Part shown: piece after piece, positions 51,355 to 62,587 of the stretch
Layout of the letters: the number at the start of each line of letters is the position of its first letter
Position numbering within the stretch: the stretch's first letter is position 1
Origin: Symbiodinium natans
Taxonomy: Eukaryota > Sar > Dinophyceae > Suessiales > Symbiodiniaceae
Length of the DNA: 64,000 bases
Assembly (NCBI GenBank): GCA_905221605.1
Contig: CAJNDS010000113.1
Span: forward strand, 1,510,582 to 1,574,581
Reading direction: 5' to 3'
Made by a program: the position numbers and the translations under genes
The notes under the pieces: generated by a model
Database searches by the model: none
What the model saw: only the letters and a program-made list of their open reading frames with translations
Told to the model about the DNA's origin: nothing

Positions 51355-51535
51355 CAAGACCGAGGGGCTCGCGGGCTATGAATACATGCGGGTTCGGATC
51401 GGTGTTAAGCGCTCTAGGGAGGTACTCCAGGGAAGTGCTTCCGGGAACTGCCTCGAGATTTTCGTCAAGCAAAACCCCGGCGGGCTGGCGGTGAGGTACC
51501 CAACGTCTCAAGACGTGCTCATCTCCGCATCAAGA
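51355..51535 (+). other. Exon-like island
   Basis: A frame reading KTEGLAGYEYMRVRIGVKRS and EIFVKQNPGGLAVRYPTSQD, about 60 residues of coding texture. It stands between telomere-like tracts. Identity unknown. Confidence 0.35.
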
Positions 51536-51599
51536 CATGCCCGGAGTCCTAAAACCCTCAACTCTCAACTCCCAGGCCCCCCCGAGCCCAAGTCCTAAA

Positions 51600-52320
51600 C
51601 CCGCAGCCCTGCAGATGCACCACCCCCACCCCAAAGCCTGTCTTCGAGAATATGGGCCATATGGGCCTGCCGGCACCCCTCTAGGGCCCTAAACCCCAAT
51701 AAGCCCGAAATCGGTGTCTGAAACCCGAAGCCCGAAACCGGGACCTAGGGCACCCTCCCTCCCCTCTAGTGAACCGAGAGGACGCGAGTCCACAACGCCC
51801 CCAAGATGATTTCTGCTCCATGGGAGACTTCACTCATGATCATTGTCCAGGAGGTAACCTCTTGGGGTCTCTGGTTTGGAGGGTTTAGAGCCCTAAACCC
51901 TAAACCCTCAACTCTAAACCCTAAACCCTAAATTGTTTTGGTAACCTGGTGAAGTCCTCACCAAACTTGCCTAGGCCCTGAAACCTGAGCCCGCCAACCC
52001 ACCCCCAAACCCTTCCCCCCTCCCCCTAAACCCTGAACCGCAAACCCTGAACCCTAAACCCCAAACCCTCCCCCCCCCAGACCCTAAACCTTGAACCCTA
52101 ACCCCCTAACAGAACATCCCTCGTCGGAACGGCCATGTAAGGAGCGGGCACACCCATCTGGCCCCAGAAGCCCAGTGCCTCAAAGTTCTGCTGCCCCGCA
52201 GGGGAGACCTGGCTTGGGTTCTGGAGCTTTTGGGTGGGGGGGGGGGGGTTAAGGGGTTTAGGGTTTAGGGTTTAGGGTTTAGGGGGGGTTTAGGGGTTCA
52301 GGGTTTAGGGTTTAGGGTGT
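51600..52320. other. Host DNA with scattered CCCTAAA phrases and G/C runs
   Basis: Telomere-like phrases at 51,890-51,935 and 52,022-52,105, then TTTAGGG at 52,250-52,318 after a G-run. No gene is supported. Confidence 0.4.
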
Positions 52321-52339
52321 TTTGGGCTGTCTCGGTCTA

Positions 52340-52515
52340 GGTCCCTTGTGTCTGTCTGTCTGCTGTTTCTCTCCGTCTCTGTGTGTCTCTCTGTGTCCCC
52401 CATGTCTCTCTGTCTCTGCGTCTGTCTCTGCGTCCGTCTGCTGTGTCTGTCTCCGCGTCTGTGTCTGCGTCTGTCTGTGCATCTGCGCGTGCGTCTCTCT
52501 GTGCATCTGTGCGTC
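52340..52515. repeat. Degenerate TCTGTC/TCTGCG repeat
   Basis: About 170 bases of TCTGTCTC and TCTGCGTC-like units. The Cys/Val-rich frame across it is an artefact. Confidence 0.85.
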
Positions 52516-54570
52516 CTTTAGAGCTTCATTAATGCTCATGTGCTCCAGTGCAGAAACACCGAGGAACTGTGGTGCAGCGGCTGTGCCCAGGCCAATGCTC
52601 AAGGACCGAGGATGATGTCCCAATGTAACCGAATATAGCCTCATACTAGGGGATAGGATTAGGGGGACCCTTGGGGATATAGACCCTCTGAATAAGGTCC
52701 TTGTTTAAGAGGGCCAGAAGAGGCTTAAGAAGGGGTTCCTTTTTAAGGGTCCCCCTTATCCTACCTAGGACATACAAGCTCATAGTCTTACATAAGCTTC
52801 TTTTTTTTACAAGTCCCATGATGACCTTATCTAACCCATAGAAATTGACATTTCTATAGGGCCGCCCACAGAGCGCTGCTCGTTCCTTGGACCTGATACA
52901 ACAGGCACGAGCGACTTGTGCCGGCGTGGGTGTGTGTGTGTGTGTGCGCACCTGAACATGGTGATAAATACCACTTGATCATTTCAGTTCTCCGATTGTC
53001 CGCAGGGGGCTTCTACCCAATCCAACGAAGCTATGAAGCGTCAGGGGATGTGGAGTTTGGCCAGCTCCATGTACCTGCAACTTTTTCCAGGAGTCCTTTA
53101 TGGGATTCCCTGTACTGAGGTGATGCAGCCACTTCCGATTTCACTCTTCTTTCTTTCTCTTTCTCTCTTCAGTCATGTCCAGCTGTGTGCATGCATTACA
53201 GTTCGTGACATGCCAAAGTGTGTACAAGTTCTGGTTTTTCCCGACATGGGGCCAGGTCTCAGGGGCATGTGCCCGAGCGCACGATAGCGGATGAGGGGGG
53301 CAAAGCTTTGCAGACACTAATCCTCATCCATCGGGATCATCTGCAGTAGGATGACATGTGCCCACAGTGGGCTTCATAGTGATCACCGAGCATCTGCGCG
53401 GTCAAGGGCCACGGTCAGGGGCCACGGTCAGGGGCTGATTACATACGTAAAGTGCAGTGCATAGGAACTCCAGTAGGGGTGCAGGATAGTGCAGGTAGAT
53501 GTGATGCAGTCGGATTGCAACAGTGCTGACAGGGTTCCGTTGAAGCATGTTGTCTCAAGGCAGGCACGTGGTTAAGGCTGCCCCATTTCCCACGAGCCAT
53601 TCCAATCAGTCACGTGCATGGCAGTCTGCTCTGCGATGTTGTTTGGTTGCTGGTTGGTTGCCTGTTGCCTCCTGTTGTTGCACTTTGTTTGTTGCTCACT
53701 CTGCTTTGTTCCTCCCCATCCGGCCATACGCAGCGTGTCTTCTCGAGTTGTGCACTCCCTCGGTCGCTTCGCGAACATGTTCTTCGGTCCACGAGGAGTC
53801 CGCCGGCTTGACTATCTTCGCCATTTGTCATGACACACTTGCTTGCGTTTGCACCCTTGGCCCCTTGGGGGCATGTGTGTGTGCGCACCTTGAGAATAAG
53901 CGTGCATTCTTTACCTTATTCTGAATTCTCACACTATTATTAATGGGGAAGTGAGCGTAGTGAGCGTGGTTTTCGAAGTTAAGGTTGTTACGGACGAACA
54001 AGAGGTGAAGACTGAACGGGTTAGACCAAGATATGAGAGTCAGGGTCTCAAGGTGTGACAGGGAGTTTACTATGAGATTACAGTTCATTGTTGGTACAGG
54101 ATTCCAAGGTCTCAAGGTGTGACAGGGATTACATGACTTCTATTATGGGTTCTTGGCGGTCAAGTTCTGCTTTCGCTTACAGTTGCATTGCCCGTTTTGC
54201 AAATCGTCCAAATTCATGTAGGTTCTTGCAAGTACTGGAATAGTGTGTCAGTGAGTTTGGCATGGCAGAGGAACCGGATGCGAGATGTGTTTTGGCGGCT
54301 TCGAGCTGGAAAATGCTACCTGCCAACCTTGCATGGATGCTTGGTTTCTTCGAGGCTTAGAGGTTTAGGGGGGGGGGGGGGGCCCCTAAACCCTGGTGTT
54401 GCAACTTCGCGAACCCTGGCTGTAGAAAGGCCCAGCAGCATTCAGGGCGGGCGATCCGAGCTGAATCCGAAGAAAACCCATAAACTGAGGCTTTCAGGGT
54501 GTCTTCTTTCAGACCTGGATTCGCATGGCGCGTGTGCACACACGAAGCCTAAGCTGCGACTTATTAATGT
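52516..54570. other. Host DNA, no convincing gene
   Basis: ORFs up to about 130 codons exist (for example 53,547-53,924 and 54,188-54,583) but lack recognisable domains. GTCTCAAGGTGTGACAGGGA is repeated at 54,046 and 54,109. CAGGGGCCACGGT repeats lie at 53,410-53,440. A GT microsatellite lies at 52,928-52,945 and a G-run at 54,368-54,382. Confidence 0.4.
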
Positions 54571-54572
54571 GG

Positions 54573-54870
54573 CTAAACCCTAAACCCTAAACCCTAAACC
54601 CTCAACCCTCAACCCTCAACCCTCAACCCTAAACCCTAAACCCTAAACCCTAAACCCTAAACCCTAAACCCTAAACCCTAAACCCTAAACCCTAAACCCT
54701 AAAACCCTAAACCCTAAACCCTAAAACCCTAAAAGCCTAAACCCTAAATCCTAAATCCCAAATCCTAAATCCTAAATCCTAAATCCTAAATCCCAAGCCC
54801 TAAATCCTAAATCCCAAGCCCTAAGCCCTAAACCCCAAACCCCACAACCCAAACCCTCTAAGCCTCTAAG
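54573..54870 (-). repeat. CCCTAAA array with ordered variants
   Basis: About 40 units. CCCTAAA gives way to CCCTCAA, CCCTAAA again, then a block of TCCTAAA and CCCAAGC-type units toward 54,830. Variants are clustered rather than mixed. Confidence 0.95.
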
Positions 54871-54881
54871 CCTCGCAAGCT

Positions 54882-54968
54882 AAGGACATGCCGGCCTGGG
54901 CTGACCCAGCGGGATCCAACTGCTTCGCCCTCCCGGCGGCCCAGTGCAGCGACGACCGCCCGGGGCCT
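54882..54968 (+). other. Exon-like island
   Basis: A frame reading KDMPAWADPAGSNCFALPAA followed by QCSDD, bounded by CCCTAAA on the left and TTTAGGG on the right. Gene unknown. Confidence 0.3.
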
Positions 54969-54969
54969 T

Positions 54970-55740
54970 AGCAAGCGATCCGGGGGGGTTTAGGTTTAGG
55001 GTTTCGGGTTTCGGGCTTAGGGCTGAGGGCTTAGGGTTTAGGATTTTGGGGTCAAAACCAGGACGGTGCGTTCCGCAAGAGCCGAAGCCCGCGGCACATT
55101 TAAAACAACGACGCACCCTAAACCCTAAACCCCAAGGGCATAGGGTGTAGGGTTCAGGAATGAAGGCACTTTGCGGAAACGGCGTGCTGCCCTGCCCCAA
55201 AGAGCCTCCTGGGTAGGGTGTAGGGCCTAGGGTTTAGGGTAGTTACCCTGTCCCAAAACTGACAGTGTGGTGCAGGTTCCCTGAGTAGCCAGGGTTCCAT
55301 CTAAGGTGCTCTTATCCGATGGCCCATCCCTTGAAAGGGCCTTTCAAACAACCCCCCCCCCCCACATGAGCTTGGCCCTGGAACAGCACCAAGGGCAAAC
55401 TTTGAGAAGCCCTTTTGGAGAAACCAGATCATGACCCCACAGGCCCTAAGCCCGAAACCTTGAACCTCAAGCCCAACTAGATTCACCCTAAACAAAAACC
55501 ACCTCCACCCTGTGCGACTGCTTGCGAAAAAGTAGCCTGTTCATATGCAGTGATGATCGCACACGCAAGAGACTTCGCATTCAAATGCGGAACTCGAAGG
55601 ACTTTCGGCGGGAAAAAGCACGTTTCCAAAATGTCTATGAAGAACGTCTGTGACAACTCAGATAACTCAAATGACTCTTTCGACCCTGCCGAATTGCTTG
55701 AAAACCCTCCCCGTATAAAAAACAAAATGACACAACAATA
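54970..55740. other. Host DNA, no clear gene
   Basis: Telomere-like phrases in both orientations to about 55,250, a C-run at about 55,353, and a 63-codon ORF at 55,550 without recognised features. Confidence 0.4.
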
Positions 55741-55745
55741 AACAT

Positions 55746-55850
55746 TCATACATACATACATACATACATACATACATACATACATACATACATACATACA
55801 TACATACATACATACATGCATATATATATATATATATATATTTTTTTTTT
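55746..55850. repeat. (CATA)n, (TA)n and T-run microsatellites
   Basis: About 18 CATA units, then a TA run and a T run. Confidence 0.95.
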
Positions 55851-56037
55851 AATACAGAAATAAAACAGCACAGAAAGCAACTCTCAGCCCTAAACGTTGC
55901 AAGGCTTATCTGTTCTGCTCTTTCAAAGCACCTCGGGTGGGGCTGCTGGGGGCGGGGCGGGATCGGGCTGTAGCTCTCCTGAAGCCCTTGGCCCAGGCTG
56001 GCAAGGACTCTCCAGCAACCAGGCCAGCTGGATTGAC

Positions 56038-56144
56038 GAACCCTAAACCCTAAACCCTAAACCCTAAACCCTAAACCCTAAACCCTAAACCCTAAACCCT
56101 AAACCCTAAACCCTAAACCCTAAACCCTAAACCCTAAACCCTAG
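56038..56144 (-). repeat. (CCCTAAA)n array
   Basis: About 15 perfect CCCTAAA units. Confidence 0.95.
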
Positions 56145-57350
56145 AATACTTTAAGGTCCAGCCACGAGCACAGGCAGCAGCGGTAGCATAAGCGAAGAAA
56201 CTTCGGGGTTCAGCAGCAACCGCTTTTCTTCCGCGACTTTGCGCCGAACCCCTAAATCCCGTGTCAGGGACATTAGTGTTGTCCAGTGTGGCCAGCACAT
56301 GAGGGGTTGGATCCCTTTTTCAGAAACTCAGCATACCCCTGGCCCATTCGTCCTTGAGAAGGAATCCAGTAGAGGTGAGGCTAACTCGGAATTATTACTA
56401 ATATTATTCCCTTATGGTCCCTTTATAGATATGCTTTCATATCCCCCAAAACCCTATTCTAATTATTCCGACCCCATATTAATGGTCCTAAATGTGAGAC
56501 TCAGCGAGGTGAGGCTAACTTTGGAACAAGCCTAGCATAGTATGTTCCATGTGGACATGTGTATTGGTTGCAGGCATGTTGGTTACTCACATCATGCAGA
56601 TCTCCATACCTCCTCTCATGGGGAGTATCTGTTCATCAGAGGCTGGGGCACCATTCAAAGAGGCATGGTCCAAGAAAAGCCCTAACCCTACACTGCCCTG
56701 CACCATAGACCCTGATCCTAGACCTTAGATCCTATGTGGGGGTTTACGAGCATAAGGGACCCCGAATATAGACCCCCAAAGACTAGGCTCCCCTTAGAGT
56801 CAGGACCCCCATAAGGTACATGTCTGAAGCCCGCAAACTGCAGGCGTGTTGCAAGTGCGGTGGCGGTCTGAGGCCTCCGGCCCCATTCACGCGCCCCAGG
56901 ATTCAGGTTGGGGTTTGTAGAGGGTTCAGGTGTGTCAGGGTTTGGGGCTGAGGGTTCAGGGTTCAGGTTTTAGGGTTCAGGGTTTAGGGCTCAGGTTTAG
57001 GGAAGTTTGTGGTTTAGGGGTTGAGTGTTCAAATTGAGGCCCAACCCAATATGTAGCCCTTCTCCGTAGGGCTCAGTTTCCTTGAACACCCCATCCCCCA
57101 CATTTGTGTGCCTAAACCCTGAACTCTCATATTGATGCCCCCTTTACTAGGTAGGCCTTGATCCATTGTATACGTTCCCTGATTGGGTTTAAGATGCTTC
57201 GGGAGATTTTTCAGAGGGTGCTACTGGGTCCTTGTTGGTTACAATCTTACATCTTTGCCCTATTGAATTCCCAAGAAGGAATAAACATGATCATGTTTTT
57301 GAAATGACCCCAACAAGGAAGCAGGTTAAGGGCAATTTGAGTTGATGTTC
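56145..57350. other. Host DNA, no clear gene
   Basis: A 98-codon ORF at 56,239 lacks domain features. GAGGTGAGGCTAACT is repeated at about 56,374 and 56,507. Degenerate GTTTAGGG phrases lie at 56,905-57,010. Confidence 0.4.
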
Positions 57351-57351
57351 C

Positions 57352-57577
57352 CCTAAACCCTAAACCCTAAACCCTAAACCCTAAACCCTAAGCCCTAAGC
57401 CCTAAGCCCTAAGCCCTAAGCCCTAAGCCCTAAACCCTAAACCCTAAACCCTAAACCCTAAACCCTAAACCCTAAACCCTAAACCCTAAACCCTAAACCC
57501 TAAACCCTAAACCCTAAACCCTAAACCCTAACCCTAAACCCTAAACCCTAAACCCTAAACCCTACACCCTAAACCGA
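57352..57577 (-). repeat. Longest CCCTAAA array with internal CCCTAAG block
   Basis: About 32 units. Units 5 to 11 are homogeneous CCCTAAG; the rest are CCCTAAA with single variants. Confidence 0.95.
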
Positions 57578-57679
57578 GTTGATGTTCGGCCGAAGTCGAG
57601 TCCATCGGAGCCAGATCCTAGGTACTTCACGCGACCGATTGTGTCCGAAGGCTCCCTGGCACCTCAGGAGCTGTGTTGA

Positions 57680-57835
57680 TAGGGTTTAGGGTTTAGGGTT
57701 TAGGGTTTATGGGTTTAGGGTTTAGGGGTTTAGGGTTTAGGGTTTGAGGGTTTGGGGGGTTCAGGGGTTTGAGGGTTTGGGGGCTTAGGGGTTTAGGGTT
57801 CAGGGGTTTAGGTTTTGGGGTCTAGGGTTTCGCTC
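57680..57835 (+). repeat. TTTAGGG array, degenerate
   Basis: About 20 imperfect units, in the opposite orientation to the array 100 bases upstream. Confidence 0.9.
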
Positions 57836-58150
57836 AGCAAAGGCGTTTCGACTGCTTCACACGTTTCAGAAGTACATGGGGCAGAGGGGTCTGTAGGTCT
57901 CGTCGGTGTGTATTTCCATGAACCGGTTTCCGCCAAGCGCAGGCTGTCGAGAACGCACGTCACACAGGACTTTTCAATGTTCAGGCGACCGCCTCCGTGT
58001 GATGAAGCCTAAAAACCATTCAGATTCCTCAAAGCGCCTAACCTTAAAACCTGATAGCAAGAGTCTAGGACTTCGGGAAACCATCCGCACACTAAGCCCC
58101 TGAATCCTAAGACGGCCTAAAACTTCCACACCCCTAAAACCCCTAAACCC
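57836..58150. other. Host DNA between telomere-like arrays
   Basis: A 65-codon frame at 57,815 may contain an exon, but no support beyond openness is seen. Confidence 0.3.
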
Positions 58151-58225
58151 TAAACATTGAGTAGGGGTTTTAGGGTTTAGGGTTTTGGGGTTTAGGGTTT
58201 CGGGGTTTAGGGTTTATACTGCCCA

Positions 58226-58291
58226 GGTACGGTGGTGGGCTATCCGCTTCCCCGCACCAGCTCCAGCTACTCTGTGGACGCTGGCTGCCAG
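58226..58291 (+). other. Exon-like island
   Basis: Between CCCAG and GCCAG|GTAGCC, a frame reads TVVGYPLPRTSSSYSVDAGC. TTTAGGG tracts lie on both sides. Confidence 0.3.
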
Positions 58292-58439
58292 GTAGCCGGA
58301 CTTTGCGGGTTTAGGGTTTAGGGTTTAGGGTTTCGACCTAGGGCTTCAGGGTTTTCTGGCTTTGGGCTGTCGGGGATGAGGGCGCGCAACTGAAGAAGCT
58401 TGCAGAGCGATGTCGCAAGTAACCGGCCCCCAAACCCTG

Positions 58440-58560
58440 AACCCCTAAACCCCAAACCCTAAATTTCTAAACCCTAAACCCTAAACCCTAAACCCTAAAC
58501 CCCTAAACCCTAAACCCCAAACCCTAAACCCTAAACCCCAAACCCTAAATTTGTAAACCC
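58440..58560 (-). repeat. CCCTAAA array
   Basis: About 16 units with CCCCAAA and CCTAAAT variants. Confidence 0.9.
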
Positions 58561-58601
58561 TAAAGCCCTAGACCTCCGAGCCTTGCTTCGGCCCTGTGCA
58601 G

Positions 58602-58685
58602 CTCCTAAAGTACAACTTGACCATCGACGCCCAGACGGGCGCTTTGAAGCTGGTCGATGGCGCCCTCCCCAAGCAGATGAGGGTT
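58602..58685 (+). other. Exon-like island, right edge at a TTTAGGG tract
   Basis: After TGCAG the frame reads LLKYNLTIDAQTGALKLVDG and then ALPKQM, ending at GATGAGG|GTTTAGGG. The GT of the telomere-like repeat could itself serve as the splice donor. Confidence 0.35.
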
Positions 58686-59505
58686 TAGGGCTTTGGGGCG
58701 ATTCAGGGCTTACGCGATTTAGGGTTTGGGTTTGAGGGTTCAAGGTTTAGGGCTCAGGGTTTAGGATGTCCCCAAGCAAGAAAGCTTCAGGGGTCAGGCG
58801 GTTTCGGGTTTAGGGGGTGGGGGGTTACTGGGTCTAGGGTCAGGGTTTAAGGAAATTGTCAGGGTTTAGGGTTTCGGGTTTCGGTTTCAGGGTCTAGGGC
58901 TTAAGATGGTTTAGGCGGTTTAGGGTTGAGGCTGTGTAGGCGGTTAAGCGCTTGGTCTAGGATGTAGCGCTCGGAAGTTCTGGGTTGTTGCACGGAAGGA
59001 AGAAGATATTACGATGATCCTTACAAGGACTTACCCTGAAATTTAAACGCTAAACCCTGCAAAACCTGAAGAAGCAGGGGAGCCTCCCAAGTTCTGCGGG
59101 GTCATCAGCACGTCAGCCAGTGCTCACGGAGGCTTTGGGGCAGTAGAATAGGAGTCCATGCTCTGAGGCTTCTCAGCCTAGAGACCTCGGATCCCCAACT
59201 TCATATATACCTAACCCCGAACCTCTAAACCCCAAACACCTCATCCCGTAAAAAAAACCCGAAAGTCCTGAACCTTAAGCCCCAAACCCTATTGAGGCTG
59301 CAAGAGTGTTGGCTGTGGGTACGGCCTGGATAAGCCGCTCGACGAAGGGCTTAGGGTTCAGCGTTTAGGGTTTCGGGTTTTAGCTTTAGGCTGTTTCCCA
59401 GAGGTTTTCCAAGTCAGGTTGGGCAACTTTCCCCATCATTTTTCTAAGGGCCTAGGGCTTTCGGGTTAACCCTCAGGTCCCACAAAGAATCTTGAGTTGG
59501 AGGGC
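58686..59505. other. Host DNA, telomere-like degenerate
   Basis: Many single TTTAGGG or CCCTAAA phrases separated by 20-80 bases. No gene is supported. Confidence 0.4.
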
Positions 59506-59509
59506 ATGA

Positions 59510-59606
59510 GAATTGTAAACGCTTGCGCGCGCCGCCTCGGCAGAGCATGCAGTATGTGGAGATGACACCTGGAGGCCCTCTAGAAGGGTCCTGTCCCGGA
59601 AGCCGA

Positions 59607-59607
<1 letters not shown>
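59510..59607. repeat. Dispersed repeat, copy B (partner 42,297-42,412)
   Basis: Shares AATTGTAAACGCTTGCG, AGAGCATGCAGTATGTGGAG and GGGTCC(T/C)GTCCC in order with copy A. It ends at the 49-G run. Confidence 0.75.

Positions 59608-59656
<49 letters not shown>
59608..59656. repeat. Poly-G run of 49 bases
   Basis: An uninterrupted G homopolymer followed by T and further G-rich sequence. The true length may differ because of sequencing limits. Confidence 0.85.
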
Positions 59657-59657
<1 letters not shown>

Positions 59658-60330
59658 GGGGGCAGGGGTTTGAGGGTTTGGCGCGGAGGTTTCGCACCCA
59701 TGCACTGAAGGGTTTCGGGCTTAGGGGTTGAGGGCTTCAGGGTTTAGGGTTGAGGGTTTAAGGTTTAGGGTTCGGGGTTTAGGGTTTAGGTTTTTGGGGG
59801 GTTCTTTGGGTCCAAGACACTAAACCGCAAGACCGCCAAAGACCTAACCCTAAGCCCTCCAACGAAGACCCGATCTGCTCGTCCAAGCATCTTGAAACCC
59901 TAACCCCGAAATGCCAAACCCTAAACGCCAAACCCTCAACGCCAAACCCTGAAACCCTAAACCCTGAACCCTGAACCTTAAGCCCTAAGCCCTAACCTAG
60001 CGGCGGTTGGCCCAAGGCCCTTCAAGCTGACCTGCACCCTCACGGCCTTCCAGGCAGCTCAGGGGGGGCCCGGAGGTTCCTTAACGCTTTAGGGGTTTAG
60101 GCTTTAGAGTTTAGGGTTTAGGGTTTAGGGGTTTAGGGTTCAGGGTTTTAGGTCTAGGGGTTTAGGGTTTAGGGTTTAGGGCTTAGGGCTTAGGGTTACG
60201 GGCTCCAGAATTCAAAGCTGTGCTGACGATGGTGCTACCGTCATTTTCCCAACTACTACGGCGACTGCCGACTGCTGCCACGAAGAAATCTTAGTGCTCG
60301 GCTGGTCGAAGCCGTGTGCCCTATGCCTTC
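59657..60330. other. Host DNA with mixed telomere-like tracts
   Basis: TTTAGGG-like at 59,690-59,795 and 60,085-60,200; CCCTAAA-like at 59,895-59,995. A possible small exon lies at 60,000-60,060. Nothing else is supported. Confidence 0.4.
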
Positions 60331-60332
60331 AA

Positions 60333-60470
60333 GCCCTAAACCCTAAACCCCAAACCCTAAACCCTAAACCCTAAGCGCTAAACCCTAACCCTTAGACCCT
60401 AAACCCTAAACCCTAAACCCTAAACCCTAAACCCTAAACCCTAAACCCTAAACCCTAAACCCTAAGCGCC
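60333..60470 (-). repeat. (CCCTAAA)n array
   Basis: About 18 units, two changed to CCCTAAG-CGC at either end. Confidence 0.95.
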
Positions 60471-60601
60471 TTAAGCGCTATAACTGACTAAGGGGCCAAG
60501 GCTCGAAAAAGCCCCCCCCCCCCCCAAAACCAAGGGCGCTGCCCCAGGGCTCCAACGCAAAGTCCCTTGAAGCTTTCCCGGTTTCTCTGAGCCATGCGCC
60601 C

Positions 60602-60870
60602 TTTTAGGGTTTAGGGTTTAGGGTTTGGGGTTTAGGGTTTAGGGTTTTAGGGCTCCGGGGTAATGCCCTGTGTCTCCCTTCGTCGAGCTATTACGACAGA
60701 GATTCGATGCCAAGCGCCGAAATTCCCAGGGGCAGCTCAACTCTTCGGCTCTGATTCAAGTCTCAGGCCATGGGGGCTTAAATGGGCGTTTAGGGTTTAG
60801 GGTTTAGGGTTGAGGGTTTAGGGTTTAGGGTTTAGGGTTTAAGGTTCAGGGTTTAGGGTTGAGGGTCTAG
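60602..60870 (+). repeat. TTTAGGG tracts, two blocks
   Basis: Blocks at 60,602-60,650 and 60,788-60,870 separated by about 140 bases of unique DNA. Confidence 0.9.
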
Positions 60871-61430
60871 GGTTAAGGGTCGACTGTCCGATTCTGTGGC
60901 TTTGTGGTGTAGTTGGGTGATCATCCTGTGCTGGATCGTGCTTTGCTTGGACCTTCGTGGTAGGGATGGGATGGGGTTTGAGGGGTTGGGTCGGTTCGGT
61001 GATCCTTCGTCTATATTAAACCCTGAACCCTAAATCCTAAAACCTAAACCCCCCGGTTGTAGGGTTTGCCTGGGTCCTGCTTTTTGCGGCATAGTCGCCG
61101 GAGTGCCTGTGGATTGACTGGTTATTTAGTGGCTGATTGAGAGAGCATACCCTTATTTTGCTGAAAGAGACTGTGCAGGTTACCTATTCATTTGTAGTTC
61201 GCTACTTCCCAACTATTGCTAGAACAAGCCCTGAGGGCCCTGAACCCTAAACCGACCCTAGTTCGCTACTTCCCAACTATTACTATATCAAGCCCTAAGC
61301 CCTAACCGACCCTAAACATCCCTCGGCCCTAAAGCAGTAAAGCCCACAGATAAGGTTCTCTCCAAGGGCAGGGGGGTTCGGGGTTAGTGGGTGCTTTCGC
61401 CCAAGCCGGGGCCATTGCTGGGATTTAGGG
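60871..61430. other. Host DNA, no clear gene
   Basis: TAGTTCGCTACTTCCCAACTATT is repeated at 61,194 and 61,258, about 65 bases apart. No coding support. Confidence 0.4.
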
Positions 61431-61435
61431 CTTAC

Positions 61436-61508
61436 TTAGGGTTTAGGGTTTAGGGTTTAGGGTTTAGGGTTAGGGTTTAGGGTTTAGGGTTTAGGGTTTA
61501 GGGTTTAG
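61436..61508 (+). repeat. TTTAGGG array
   Basis: About ten units with one shortened to TTAGGG. Confidence 0.95.
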
Positions 61509-61662
61509 GAATACGCTCTTACTGCTCTTTGGGGCCCCAATGCCTATGGTTGGGTTCCCTGCATAATCCCCCCCCCCCAAGAACCCATAGGTTCAAAAAG
61601 CCTAAAACCCTCCCCAAGCCCCAAAGCCTAGACCCAAATCCCAGAACCTGAAACCCAAGCAA

Positions 61663-61775
61663 GGGGACATCGACTGGGCTTATGAGAGCTCCGTGCTGGT
61701 GGCCACGAACACGCGACGCACTTTCCCCGTCGTCGTGGCTCCAAATCGTTCGCCCTTCGGATCGTTTAGGGCATA
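61663..61775 (+). other. Exon-like island
   Basis: The frame reads GDIDWAYESSVLVATNTRRT and continues FPVVVAPNRSPFGS to a TAG at 61,773. This is the most convincing coding fragment in the right third. Not matched to a family. Confidence 0.4.
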
Positions 61776-61878
61776 GGCTTCAGGGTATCCAGCAGCAGGG
61801 GCCCCCTTTCTGGCCCTTTCCTCGCTTCAGCCGTACTCTTATCCGAAGCAACTGCTCTCCAAAGCAATGCTGGGATCC

Positions 61879-61901
61879 GCCCCCCCCCCCCCCCCCCCCC
61901 C
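61879..61901. repeat. Poly-C run
   Basis: More than 20 consecutive C. Confidence 0.85.
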
Positions 61902-62394
61902 TCCCGGAAACCATCCTGCAGAATTGGTGTGTGGGTTTAGGGTTGCCGGCTTTAGTTCTTTGGGGTCAGGGGTTGCGTTGCTACCTTGCCCAACACAATT
62001 GGGGCGCATTGCGTCATTCCCCCAGGCTGACTACGGCCCAGACAAGTTTAGCAGGCTGGGGGGACCGGCTCAGTAATCAGCACCCAACGTAACATAACCA
62101 CCTCCGACGCCTTGCCTCAACTCTCAGCCGAAAAAGCCGCCATTGCAAGCGGAAAAAGGGACCGCGCACCAAGGATAAATCCTTAAACCCCAAACCTATA
62201 AGCCGGAAACCCTCGAAACCCTTTAAACCTTACAGTAAGCCCCCAACCCTTGAATACCCTATACCCTAAACCCTTGCTAGGCCAGTGGTACCCTTTTGCC
62301 CTTCTTTTTGTTCAAGCTACCCTTATAGAGCAACCAACCCCAAACAGGGTTCCTTTATTGAAACTGGTTGCTTTGCCTACCAAGAACCCTCCAA
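61902..62394. other. Host DNA, no clear gene
   Basis: No gene is supported; a few telomere-like phrases lie at 62,180-62,275. Confidence 0.35.
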
Positions 62395-62502
62395 ACCCTA
62401 ACCTCAAGCCCCAAGCCCCAAGCCCCAAGCCCCAAGCCCCAAGCCCCAAGCCCCAAGCCCCAAGCCCCAAGCCCTAAGCCCTAAGCCCTAAACCCTAAAC
62501 CC
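62395..62502 (-). repeat. CCCCAAG variant array
   Basis: About ten identical CCCCAAG heptamers, then CCCTAAG and CCCTAAA units. Confidence 0.95.
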
Positions 62503-62509
62503 CTCCAAA

Positions 62510-62587
62510 GCTGAGCCCAGGTTTGACCAAGTACAGGTCAACTGCATGCCGAAAGCATTGAACTCCTGGCTGGACCAGGGCTTTCGG
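62510..62587 (+). other. Exon-like island abutting TTTAGGG
   Basis: The frame reads AEPRFDQVQVNCMPKALNSW and LDQGFR, ending at CGG|GTTTAGG. Left edge at a CCCTAAA tract. Confidence 0.3.

Noticed and set aside
59444-59708. Poly-Pro and poly-Gly ORFs
   Set aside because: Produced by the 49-base G homopolymer.
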